NCBI GenBank assembly: GCA_002305615.1
Contig: DBPU01000047.1
Coordinates: 10,142-15,671, forward strand
Reading direction: 5' to 3'
Source of the DNA: Verrucomicrobia bacterium UBA1412
Lineage (GTDB): Bacteria > Verrucomicrobiota > Verrucomicrobiia > Limisphaerales > UBA1412
Length of the DNA stretch: 5,530 bases
Of the stretch, positions 1-5,515 are shown piece after piece. A program made the position numbers and the translations under genes. The notes beneath the pieces are model-generated. The model was not told where the DNA came from and searched no databases. It saw only the letters and a program-made list of their open reading frames with translations. Position 1 is the stretch's first letter, and each line of letters begins with the position of its first letter.

Positions 1-141
1 CGCGGTGCAGGCGATGCGCCCGATGTGGATGGCAGAATCTACGTGAAGCACAGGGACTCTCTGCAAGCCGGAGAATTCACCCAGGTGCGAATCACCGATT
101 GCCGTGAGTATGATCTTCTGGGCGAATGTGTTGAGTCGTAA
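1..141 (+). CDS. rimO: C-terminal end of RimO-like ribosomal protein S12 methylthiotransferase (partial, 5' end outside window)
   Basis: The frame is open from base 1 and ends at TAA (139-141), giving 46 residues. It contains the motif DAPDVDGRIYV, then a G-E-F-x-x-V-R-I-T strand and REYDLLGE near the end. This matches the C-terminal TRAM domain of RimO, whose hallmarks are R-x3-DAPE/D-x-DG followed by V-x-I/V and a terminal EYDL-x-G. RimO is a radical-SAM [4Fe-4S] enzyme that adds a methylthio group to the conserved Asp of ribosomal protein S12 (Asp89 in E. coli numbering); the TRAM domain binds the S12 substrate. The radical-SAM CxxxCxxC and UPF0004 domains would lie upstream of the window. 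MiaB and MtaB relatives share the TRAM fold, but the DAPDVDG segment favours RimO. The gene converges on the minus-strand cytochrome gene, with the stem-loop at 193-216 between them. Confidence 0.85.
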   Translation, partial: RGAGDAPDVDGRIYVKHRDSLQAGEFTQVRITDCREYDLLGECVES

Positions 142-185
142 TAAAGGGGAGTAGTCCCGGAAAAATAGTTGCAAAATTCAGAGCC

Positions 186-223
186 AAAAAAATCACCCGC
201 ACTTTCGTACGGGTGACCTTGTT
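186..223 (-). terminator. Intrinsic terminator, best read on the minus strand (end of the cytochrome gene), possibly bidirectional
   Basis: TCACCCG (193-199) pairs perfectly with CGGGTGA (210-216). Inside the stem, AC (201-202) can pair with GT (207-208) around a TTTC loop. Seven A residues at 186-192 become a T7 tract directly after the hairpin on the minus strand, which is the classic form. On the plus strand the hairpin is followed only by CCTTGTTTG, so termination of rimO here would be weaker. It lies about 90 bp beyond the cytochrome stop codon and about 50 bp beyond the rimO stop, as expected between convergent genes. Confidence 0.8.
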
Positions 224-303
224 TGAACTGATATAACTATTATGATGACTTGTATTAACTATGCAAAGCTACTACAACTGCAGCTATTCACGACTAAAAC
301 TAA

Positions 304-681
304 CTACTTGTCTTTCTGCTGATCCTTGCTGCTTAACTTTAGTACATAAAGAGCAAGGTTTTCGATTTCTTCCTTTTTAAGCTTCTCTTTGAGGGGTTTC
401 ATAATATTTTTATCCCCCTTGGAGAGCCCTTCAGAAATAATCTTCATCAACGCCTCACGATCTTCTCCATATTTTTTCTGGATCTTCTCAGAGGTCAGGT
501 CGGCAGCATTGACCTTTCGAGCTACGGTCGTGCGGGCTTTAGCGTCCTCACCATGACAGAAGGAACAATATTTATCCCAGATGATCTTGGCTTTCTTCTC
601 ATCCAACTCGGCTGCCCGGGCATCACTCACCCCGAGGGTGAGAGCCAAGGCACAAATTGCGGTTATAAATGTAAACTTCAT
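304..681 (-). CDS. Small secreted monoheme cytochrome c (class I type)
   Basis: This 125-residue protein has a Sec signal peptide at residues 1-24: MKF, a hydrophobic core at about 4-17, and an ARA-A cleavage site near residues 21-24. The heme-attachment motif C39-S-F-C42-H43 follows in the first mature helix. C39 and C42 would bind heme covalently and H43 would be one axial ligand. M94, in I-M-K-P, is the probable second ligand, and a C-terminal helix (about 104-117, EEIENLALYVLKL) completes the compact class I fold. The mature protein of about 101 residues fits a soluble periplasmic electron carrier. About 22 of 125 residues are lysine, and the gene is visibly A/T-richer than its neighbours. 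The start is the only ATG giving a signal peptide; upstream AGAAG is at best a weak ribosome-binding site. A terminator follows at 186-216. The redox partners are unknown; no oxidase or dehydrogenase is in view. Confidence 0.9.
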   Translation of the reverse strand: MKFTFITAICALALTLGVSDARAAELDEKKAKIIWDKYCSFCHGEDAKARTTVARKVNAADLTSEKIQKKYGEDREALMKIISEGLSKGDKNIMKPLKEKLKKEEIENLALYVLKLSSKDQQKDK

Positions 682-871
682 CTGTCGTACTTCTATTACC
701 TACACACCTTAGACCAAAAGGCCGCTGAGAGCGCCTCTCAACGACGAACAGGATAACGAACACAAAACCCTCTTCGTCAGCAGACCTAGCCGTTCGACAA
801 AGAACCTAGCCGCACAGCTATAACCTTAGACGCACCGAAAAGAGTTTTATTCAAAGAAAAGAGAAAAAAAT
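682..871. other. Spacer between the cytochrome gene and the 763-residue protein gene; presumed cytochrome promoter region
   Basis: No gene is supported here. The stretch must hold the 3' end signals of the minus-strand two-gene unit and the 5' region of the cytochrome gene. On the minus strand the first 30 bases after the 872 stop are T-rich without a nearby hairpin. Short repeated words occur: ACCTTAGAC at 706-714 and 823-831, and ACCTAGCCG at 784-792 and 804-812, the latter pair starting exactly 20 bp apart. I could not assign -35 and -10 boxes with confidence. Confidence 0.5.
716..740 (-). terminator. Weak candidate intrinsic terminator of the two-gene unit
   Basis: TGAGAG (726-731) and CTCTCA (735-740) form a perfect 6-bp stem with a CGC loop. 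Alternatively AGGC-C-GCT (719-726) pairs with AGC-GCCT (730-736), with one bulged C, and is followed on the minus strand by TTTTGG. The second fold resembles an intrinsic terminator but its T tract is short (4). It lies about 130 bp past the 872 stop and only about 40 bp upstream of the cytochrome start. It could equally be a regulatory hairpin in the cytochrome leader. Confidence 0.25.
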
Positions 872-3163
872 TTATAAAGACGAATTGGCTTCATCTTCCT
901 TCTTTTCTTCTTCGGTCAGCGGCTCCTCCGGGACGATGCTCCCGACCTGTTTGGCCAGCGATTTCAGCAGGTTAAAATCTTTCCGGTTTTCTGCCGGGTC
1001 AAACATGTAATCCAGCTCTTCCTGAGCGAAATACTGCCGCCGCTTTTCCAGGTCCGGCCGCAATTGTTTGTCCCGTGTGGCGACGTAAATGGCTGCCAGC
1101 GACTGTTTATCGGTAATCTCGACCCCTTGTGAAGTTACCTGGTAGGCGACATCATAGGTGCCGTCGGCATCAATGCGGAAAACTTCCAGCGGAGATTTCA
1201 GGAAAAGAGGCAGTGAGAATTCAAACTTGGAGTCCCGGGGGCGGCGGAATTCAAAAGTGCGTCCGCTCCGGTTTAATTCATAATCCAGGTCCAGAGCGCA
1301 GAGCAGAGCTCCCCGCGGGCAGATGATGGAAGAGAGCTCCCAATCAGGCCGAGGTTTTTCTCCCTCAATGAGTTGGACACGGTTCTGCCAGGAATCCCCG
1401 TAGAGGAAAAATATCTCGAGAGTCAGGGCTTCCCGGTTCACTTTCCGGATGGGAGTGATCAGGTCCCGGTATTGAACCAGCGAACCGATATTGAGATTGA
1501 ACCAGTTGAGGGAAGAGACCCGCGCGCCGAGAGTCTGCCAGGCCAGATAACGCAGTTCTTCAGGGGTGGGCGCCAGGCGTTTACGTTCACCGACACTGCT
1601 CCAGCCGTCAAAGGGCCCCTGGACCCAGGCGGCAATGGAGAGCGGGCGGCTGTTATCGCGCAGGTTGCGGGTGAGGGTGCCCATGGTTTCCAGCGGAGCG
1701 GCCCAGGTGATCGGCTTATCCCAGCGGGTGTAATGCTCCCAGCTTTCAAAGAGGTTGGGAATCGCCAGCCGGGAGGTGTTGAAATGGGGATAATCGGAAA
1801 TGCCTGCGTAGTGGCGCCAGCTCCAGGGATCGGTCAAAATCAGCGCGGTGGGAATCCGGAATCCCCCGTAAACGCGCAGTAAATCCAGGGCATCCTGCGG
1901 GGAGCAATGGTTGATCTCATCCTGCACATTGCCCAGAGATTCAGCGGCATGGAACTTGGGCAGGGTCGAATCGGTATCATACTGCGGCAGCGGCTGAGCC
2001 GTCCCCATGAATTTAAGCGGGTAGAGAGGGTAGAGCCCGCCTGCATTTGTCTGGTCGGTGTAGCCGGGGACATTCTGGATGTTGGCCGTGTTGATATGGA
2101 GGAATTTAAGTGTCTTGAGCCAGGTCTCGGAGGTCAGGATATTGGAGCCATTCTCCATCGAGGCTGAAATCCAACCCGCGCCAATATCGAAGGATTCGCG
2201 CCGGACCCGGAGCTGCTCCCAGAGCTGAAGCGTCTCGGCGCCGTTATCCGAGTTTACCAGAGCGATCTCGATCACGGCCGTAGTCAGCTTGAGATGACTG
2301 GGAGGGGAGACAATGGCTGCCATTTTCTGGCCCGGCTGCAGAACACCGCTGGCCGGGTAGGTGGAAATCCGATCCAGTTTCGCAATCTCCTTGAGCAGGC
2401 GGAAAGAGCTCTTCAGATAAGGCTGGTAAATATGTACGGAAGAGACTTTCCAGTTTTTTTGGGAAAGGTTCTCCAGATAGAAGACCAGTGAATCAGGCCG
2501 GAGCGAGTTGCGGTCGCCGGAAAGAAAACAGAGGGAGGATATCCGCGCCTCAGTCTTGGGGACCTTGACGTCGAGGGTATTCTTGCGCGCATTGATCCAG
2601 TCGGTAAACTCCATCGTGAAGGAGCTTTCCGGTGCTATCCACTCGGGCGAGAGTGAGTTGAAGGAGAAAACGCTCAGCGCTCCCGGCGTCAGGGAGGTAT
2701 CGCCCTCGGGCCAATCGGCCGGCGTGTCTTCCCAGGCCCAGACCTTGTTGAAAACATAGCGCTTGGGCTCGTTGTCATTGATCTGCAGGACGTTGATGTT
2801 GACGGTATCTTCAGGCTTATTGGAATCCGGGTTGGCGGCGTTGCGTACGAAAATCTGAACCCTTCCGCCCGGAGGCTGATCGGCCTGACCCACAAATTCA
2901 ATTCCCTGGGGATGCTCGTGCGGGCTCACCGTGACGCCGACTACTTTGAGCGGGAAAGCGGGCTCGGCCGGGGCTGTCGGAGCCGGAGCCGGGGCTTTTT
3001 CCTGAGCACGGAGAGCCTGCCCGGGCAAGAGCAGTGAGCAGAAAATGGCGGAAAAGAGAAGAGGGCGTGCCCTCCGCAAAAACCGATGGAAACGGTTTTG
3101 GGTTTCCTCCGTGAAGCTCAATCGCGCGTCAGCTTTTTGAACGGAATGGGCTCTTCTTTCCAT
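872..3163 (-). CDS. Large exported protein with a glycosidase-like TIM-barrel region, function unknown
   Basis: The product has 763 residues. A basic N-terminal stretch of about 33 residues precedes a hydrophobic segment (35-47) and an A-L-R-A/Q cleavage site near residue 53, so it is probably exported. A Pro/Ala-rich linker (57-69) follows. Residues about 70-320 look like beta-sandwich domains, including a P-P-G-G-R-V-x-I-F-V segment near 97. Residues about 325-595 read like a glycoside-hydrolase-type (beta/alpha)8 barrel: a start at 326-360, a Q-D-E-I-N segment at 414-418, an S-D-Y-P-H-F segment at 456-461, then P-T-P-E-E-L-R-Y-L-A-W-Q-T-L-G-A-R (532-548) and a helix before L-Y-G-D (587-590). 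This order is typical of the last strands of such barrels. A beta domain (about 605-697) and a charged, Glu/Lys-rich tail (735-760) end the protein. D415, E416 and D445 are acidic candidates but no catalytic pair is certain, so it may be enzymatic or merely carbohydrate-binding. It is the second gene of a likely operon, 24 bp after the previous stop. Confidence 0.8.
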   Translation of the reverse strand: MERRAHSVQKADARLSFTEETQNRFHRFLRRARPLLFSAIFCSLLLPGQALRAQEKAPAPAPTAPAEPAFPLKVVGVTVSPHEHPQGIEFVGQADQPPGGRVQIFVRNAANPDSNKPEDTVNINVLQINDNEPKRYVFNKVWAWEDTPADWPEGDTSLTPGALSVFSFNSLSPEWIAPESSFTMEFTDWINARKNTLDVKVPKTEARISSLCFLSGDRNSLRPDSLVFYLENLSQKNWKVSSVHIYQPYLKSSFRLLKEIAKLDRISTYPASGVLQPGQKMAAIVSPPSHLKLTTAVIEIALVNSDNGAETLQLWEQLRVRRESFDIGAGWISASMENGSNILTSETWLKTLKFLHINTANIQNVPGYTDQTNAGGLYPLYPLKFMGTAQPLPQYDTDSTLPKFHAAESLGNVQDEINHCSPQDALDLLRVYGGFRIPTALILTDPWSWRHYAGISDYPHFNTSRLAIPNLFESWEHYTRWDKPITWAAPLETMGTLTRNLRDNSRPLSIAAWVQGPFDGWSSVGERKRLAPTPEELRYLAWQTLGARVSSLNWFNLNIGSLVQYRDLITPIRKVNREALTLEIFFLYGDSWQNRVQLIEGEKPRPDWELSSIICPRGALLCALDLDYELNRSGRTFEFRRPRDSKFEFSLPLFLKSPLEVFRIDADGTYDVAYQVTSQGVEITDKQSLAAIYVATRDKQLRPDLEKRRQYFAQEELDYMFDPAENRKDFNLLKSLAKQVGSIVPEEPLTEEEKKEDEANSSL

Positions 3164-3165
3164 GA

Positions 3166-3181
3166 CTCCTCTCTTCCTCCT
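3166..3181 (-). promoter_or_regulatory. Shine-Dalgarno region deciding the ATG start at 3163
   Basis: On the minus strand the 24-bp intergenic gap (3187-3164) is almost all purine and contains AGGAGG (3181-3176, 12 bases from the ATG) and GAGAGGAG (3173-3166, ending 2 bases from it). This supports translation from the ATG at 3163 although it places a long basic stretch before the signal peptide. A TTG at residue 29 would give a more normal signal peptide, but its nearest GGAGG lies over 20 bases away. Confidence 0.6.
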
Positions 3182-3187
3182 CTCTGG

Positions 3188-4774
3188 CTAGGGAAGCTGA
3201 ACTTCCAGAGGAACCGGGCTCACAGGGCACTCCTCGAAAAACGGCACCAGAGTCACTTTTTTACCCTTCAGCTCGGCAGGAATCTGCCACCACCAGCCCA
3301 GGAAATCTTGGATAAACTGGTGTGAGCCAATTGGTTTACCCTCGCAAAGTATTTCGACTCTCGGGCCCTTGAGCGGCTCCATGCTGCGGGTTTTGGGCTG
3401 ATAAACGGAGAAATCCGAATACGTTTCGCCTTTGTTCCCCACGACGTTGATGTAAATCTGCACCGTGCTGCCCAAGGTCGAATCATTGGGGTGGTAGGCA
3501 TCCAGAGTCAGCTTGATCGGTTCGCCCCAGGCGGCCTGGAAACTACCCTCTTTCGGAATGGAAAAAGAAACCGATTCCCTCGTGGTGAAGCTGCTCAGCG
3601 GAAAGTGAGCGATCTGGCGGTCCGCATCCTGCGAGCGCAAGGCAAACTGGCTCAGGATATAATCTCCAGCCGGCAGCTGGATTTTGGGGGTGTTCCCGTC
3701 CAGGGTGATCAACTGCCATTTGCCGTCCCCGTTGATTGTGCCCGTTGTGGCGGTCGGCGTCTCGTACCCGGTTTTGAGGGCAACCTGGGTCCGCTTATCG
3801 GCCGAGTGCGCGCTTTCATAGAAGCCGGTGGGCAGCGTTTCATCTACCGGGGTGACGCTGAACGAGTTCAGGTCCGGGGCAATCTGCCAGGTGTAGAGCT
3901 TTTCCTTGAGATGAATATATTTTCCGTAAGCCTCGCATTCGTTCAGGGGAAGCTCGCAGTCGAAACTGCCGTTATTATTGTAATCGCGAAGCACGAAATC
4001 CGAGGGGAAAAATTCAATCGAGCTGACCTTCTTGGCATTATCGAAATAGAGATCATCATTGAGCACCTCCCGGTGAGAGACATTCTGAGAGAAGGCGAAG
4101 TCGCAATAAGCATCCTTGAAAGCGACCCGTTGCAGGACGGGCGGAACATCCAGAGTTCCCTCCAGTGCCCATCCGCTGCGTATGGCGGCAAAACCGACAA
4201 AATCGATAAATTTGCCCGTAGTCGGGTTCATGTAGCTGCGGGGTGCGCTGAGGAACCCGGCCTCCAAATACATGAGCGGCTCAATAATGGAATCCTTCGG
4301 CAGCGTCCCTTCGGGCAGCGGAAGCGTGAAAGGACCAAAGAATTTGCGATACCGGGCGATCTGATGGTCCTTCAAAACGGGATCATCGGTGAGGTCTCCA
4401 TTGCCGTTGAGGTCCAGAATGGCGGTGTTATAACCCTCACCCAGCGATTTCTCCGTGAGGCGCATGATCATGACCGGCTGGCCCCAGGTTGCCATCGTCG
4501 GCGGGGTAGGGAAGTTATCCCCCAGGACGAGCGGACGCTCTGCCGAAAAGAGCCGTGCATAGAGCTTTTTGGAAACGGCGGGCGGTTCTTTTTTGACTTC
4601 AGCCGGCTTGGTTTCCGAGAGAATCACCACGGTGCAGTAGCCTTCAGGGCTGTAGAAAGCGGTGCGCGCATCGAGTTTCTTGAAATGAAGCGGAAAACTA
4701 TTTGTAGCCCCTGAGACAGGCAGAGCTGCCCAGAAGAGGGCCAGTAAGCCCCATAAACATCCAATCTTTTTCAT
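3188..4774 (-). CDS. Secreted protein with two Asp/Asn/Gly calcium-loop-like motifs, function unknown
   Basis: The product has 528 residues when started at the ATG at 4774, which opens directly into a signal peptide: M-K-K, a hydrophobic core at about 5-19, and cleavage near V-S-G-A (20-23). The frame stays open upstream to an ATG at 4873, but that 33-residue extension is Arg/Gly-rich and would bury the signal peptide. Two loops resemble EF-hand/dockerin calcium sites: DLNGNGDLTDD (121-131) and DYNNNGSFD (264-272). Between and after them are beta-rich segments: Y-G-K-Y-I-H-L (283-289) followed by a short strand pair, L-P-A-G-D-Y (367-372), G-N-K-G-E-T-Y (446-452), and a C-terminal W-W-W-Q-I-P (494-499). 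This order (calcium loop, small sandwich, PAG-Y strand, G-E-x-Y repeat, W-x-x-P end) recalls large families of uncharacterised secreted proteins in planctomycetes and relatives. It is probably extracytoplasmic. No catalytic motif is recognised. It is the first gene of a likely two-gene transcript with the 763-residue protein. Confidence 0.8.
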   Translation of the reverse strand: MKKIGCLWGLLALFWAALPVSGATNSFPLHFKKLDARTAFYSPEGYCTVVILSETKPAEVKKEPPAVSKKLYARLFSAERPLVLGDNFPTPPTMATWGQPVMIMRLTEKSLGEGYNTAILDLNGNGDLTDDPVLKDHQIARYRKFFGPFTLPLPEGTLPKDSIIEPLMYLEAGFLSAPRSYMNPTTGKFIDFVGFAAIRSGWALEGTLDVPPVLQRVAFKDAYCDFAFSQNVSHREVLNDDLYFDNAKKVSSIEFFPSDFVLRDYNNNGSFDCELPLNECEAYGKYIHLKEKLYTWQIAPDLNSFSVTPVDETLPTGFYESAHSADKRTQVALKTGYETPTATTGTINGDGKWQLITLDGNTPKIQLPAGDYILSQFALRSQDADRQIAHFPLSSFTTRESVSFSIPKEGSFQAAWGEPIKLTLDAYHPNDSTLGSTVQIYINVVGNKGETYSDFSVYQPKTRSMEPLKGPRVEILCEGKPIGSHQFIQDFLGWWWQIPAELKGKKVTLVPFFEECPVSPVPLEVQLP

Positions 4775-4882
4775 AGATAGCAGTATTTCCCGTGTTTGAG
4801 TCCGATTTCGGCATTCACCCGAGTGAGGATATCCTCTCACGGAAAATCCCCCGTGTCGAGCCGCAATGATCACGTGTGTTTT
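4775..4882 (-). promoter_or_regulatory. Presumed promoter/leader region of the two-gene unit
   Basis: This stretch lies immediately upstream of the 4774 start on the minus strand. I see only a weak ribosome-binding candidate (GGGAAA, about 14 bases from the ATG) and no clear -35/-10 pair. A perfect 12-bp palindrome sits within it at 4825-4836. The promoter assignment rests on position alone. Confidence 0.35.
4823..4840. promoter_or_regulatory. Palindrome, possible operator
   Basis: GAGGATATCCTC (4825-4836) is a perfect 12-bp palindrome. It lies within a wider dyad in which GTGAG (4823-4827) mirrors CTCAC (4836-4840). The centre is about 55 bp upstream of the 4774 start, a plausible spot for a regulator site or a short leader hairpin. 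No regulator gene is in the window, so this is an inference. Confidence 0.3.
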
Positions 4883-4913
4883 AACCGCAGATGACGCAGA
4901 TTTGCACAGATTA
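4883..4913 (+). repeat. GCAGAT ladder repeat, copy 1
   Basis: The unit reads AACCGCAGATGACGCAGAT, then TTGCACAGATTA, so a (C/G)CAGAT word recurs at 9- to 10-base steps. An imperfect copy lies in the opposite orientation at 5362-5392. Repeats of this form are widespread between genes in some environmental bacteria, notably planctomycetes and relatives. Their role is unknown. Confidence 0.7.
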
Positions 4914-4977
4914 TTTGAATGTGAATAGGCGGATGTGTTTTATATTCTCGCCGATGTGAATCGCACTTTTCCGCATT

Positions 4978-5005
4978 CATCTGTCACCGTGCCCGGAGGG
5001 CGCAC
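4978..5005 (+). repeat. 28-bp direct repeat, copy 1
   Basis: The 28 bases starting CATCTGTCACC and ending GGAGGGCGCAC are identical to 5474-5501. The 3' half folds: GTGCCC (4989-4994) against GGGCGCAC (4998-5005), with a GGA loop and a two-base bulge. Each copy is followed closely by a further hairpin (here 5017-5038). Confidence 0.9.
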
Positions 5006-5016
5006 ACTTCTTCCCA

Positions 5017-5038
5017 CTGCACCCCTTCCGGGGTGCAG
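5017..5038. repeat. Perfect 9-bp stem-loop (CTGCACCCC / GGGGTGCAG)
   Basis: CTGCACCCC (5017-5025) pairs completely with GGGGTGCAG (5030-5038) around a TTCC loop. No T tract follows on either strand, so it is not a standard terminator. It resembles the other GC-rich short-loop hairpins in this mosaic. Confidence 0.8.
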
Positions 5039-5047
5039 CAAATCTGA

Positions 5048-5089
5048 GGTATGCGGAATTGTTATCGGTGAGGCGTTCCGCAAAATACC
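5048..5089. repeat. Imperfect hairpin, degraded relative of the GGTATGC module
   Basis: GGTAT (5048-5052) pairs with ATACC (5085-5089), and GCGGAA (5053-5058) pairs with TTCCGC (5076-5081), leaving an AAA bulge and a 17-base loop. The left arm, TGAGGTATGC (5045-5054), matches the hairpin start of the full module at 5250-5258, suggesting a diverged or partly overwritten third copy. Confidence 0.5.
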
Positions 5090-5109
5090 CCTTCGTATCC
5101 GTATCCTTC

Positions 5110-5171
5110 CGCATCCGTCAGGATGCGCATTCATAAGGTATGCGGGGCATACCCATCATACAGCCCGGGGT
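5110..5171 (+). repeat. Double-hairpin module, copy A
   Basis: Hairpin 1 is CGCATCC (5110-5116) with GGATGCG (5121-5127) and loop GTCA. Hairpin 2 is GGTATGC (5137-5143) with GCATACC (5147-5153) and loop GGG. The module then runs into AGCCCGGGGT (5162-5171). It aligns with copy B (5225-5287) along its whole length with a few substitutions and one single-base gap. Here the final CCCGGGGT lacks the right arm found in copy B, so it looks truncated. Confidence 0.8.
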
Positions 5172-5224
5172 TATTTCCTATTGTGATGCGGTATTTATCC
5201 GGCATTGCTTAAATCGTTTTTCTC

Positions 5225-5287
5225 CACATCCGCCAGGATGCGCATTCTTGAGGTATGCTGAGCATACCCATCCCCCTAGCCCGGGGT
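5225..5287 (+). repeat. Double-hairpin module, copy B
   Basis: Hairpin 1 is CATCC (5227-5231) with GGATG (5236-5240) and loop GCCA. Hairpin 2 is GGTATGC (5252-5258) with GCATACC (5262-5268) and loop TGA. AGCCCGGGGT follows and continues into a complete third hairpin (5280-5300). The copy starts 115 bp after copy A. The hairpin 2 arms are identical between copies while the loop differs, so the stem is the part that is kept. Confidence 0.8.
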
Positions 5288-5300
5288 CGCAGACCCCGGG
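5280..5300. repeat. Perfect 9-bp stem-loop (CCCGGGGTC / GACCCCGGG)
   Basis: CCCGGGGTC (5280-5288) pairs fully with GACCCCGGG (5292-5300) around a GCA loop. It directly extends double-hairpin copy B. It has no T tract. Confidence 0.8.
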
Positions 5301-5325
5301 TACCATCCACCCCCACATTCTTCTA

Positions 5326-5342
5326 CGACCCCATCGGGGTCG
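5326..5342. repeat. Perfect 7-bp stem-loop (CGACCCC / GGGGTCG)
   Basis: CGACCCC (5326-5332) pairs with GGGGTCG (5336-5342) around an ATC loop. Its arms share the GACCCC/GGGGTC core with the hairpin at 5280-5300 but in the opposite order, so the two could also pair with one another. Confidence 0.8.
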
Positions 5343-5361
5343 CATCCACCCATCCCATAAA

Positions 5362-5392
5362 CCAATCTGCGCCCATCTGCGTAATCTGCGGT
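5362..5392 (-). repeat. GCAGAT ladder repeat, copy 2 (inverted)
   Basis: Read on the minus strand this gives AACCGCAGATTACGCAGAT followed by GGGCGCAGATTG. It matches copy 1 (4883-4913) except for a handful of bases, in the opposite orientation. The two copies bracket about 450 bp that include both double-hairpin modules. Confidence 0.7.
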
Positions 5393-5473
5393 TCTCGGTT
5401 CTTCTTTGTTCGTGCCCTTCTATCTCAACACCCATCCCATTGCCCGGGACTTTTCCCTGTCGGGATTCGTGCC

Positions 5474-5501
5474 CATCTGTCACCGTGCCCGGAGGGCGCA
5501 C
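5474..5501 (+). repeat. 28-bp direct repeat, copy 2
   Basis: Identical over 28 bases to 4978-5005, 496 bp downstream of it. It is followed at once by a different hairpin (5501-5515), just as copy 1 is followed by the hairpin at 5017-5038. Identity ends sharply after the shared GCAC. Confidence 0.9.
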
Positions 5502-5515
5502 GCCTCGGAGAGGCG
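5501..5515. repeat. Perfect 6-bp stem-loop (CGCCTC / GAGGCG)
   Basis: CGCCTC (5501-5506) pairs with GAGGCG (5510-5515) around a GGA loop, the same loop as in the preceding 28-bp repeat. It has no T tract. Confidence 0.75.

Noticed and set aside
553..756. A 67-codon plus-strand frame overlapping the start of the cytochrome gene
   Set aside because: It is antisense to the well-supported cytochrome signal peptide and heme motif, and has no recognisable features of its own.
3491..4714. A 407-codon open frame on the plus strand, antisense to the 528-residue secreted protein gene
   Set aside because: It has no signal peptide, recognisable domain or good ribosome-binding site. It lies entirely opposite a gene with a signal peptide and calcium-loop motifs, so its length is explained as a by-product of the codon use of the real gene.
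4775..4873. A 33-residue N-terminal extension of the 528-residue protein from the ATG at 4873
   Set aside because: It would place Arg/Gly-rich residues in front of an otherwise standard signal peptide, and it runs through the palindrome at 4825-4836. The ATG at 4774 opens directly into the signal peptide.
5280..5342. GC-rich hairpins as intrinsic terminators
   Set aside because: None is followed by a T tract on either strand, and no gene ends nearby.
4978..5501. Possible CRISPR array from the repeated 28-bp unit
   Set aside because: There are only two copies 496 bp apart, no regular spacers of 30-40 bp and no cas genes in the window.
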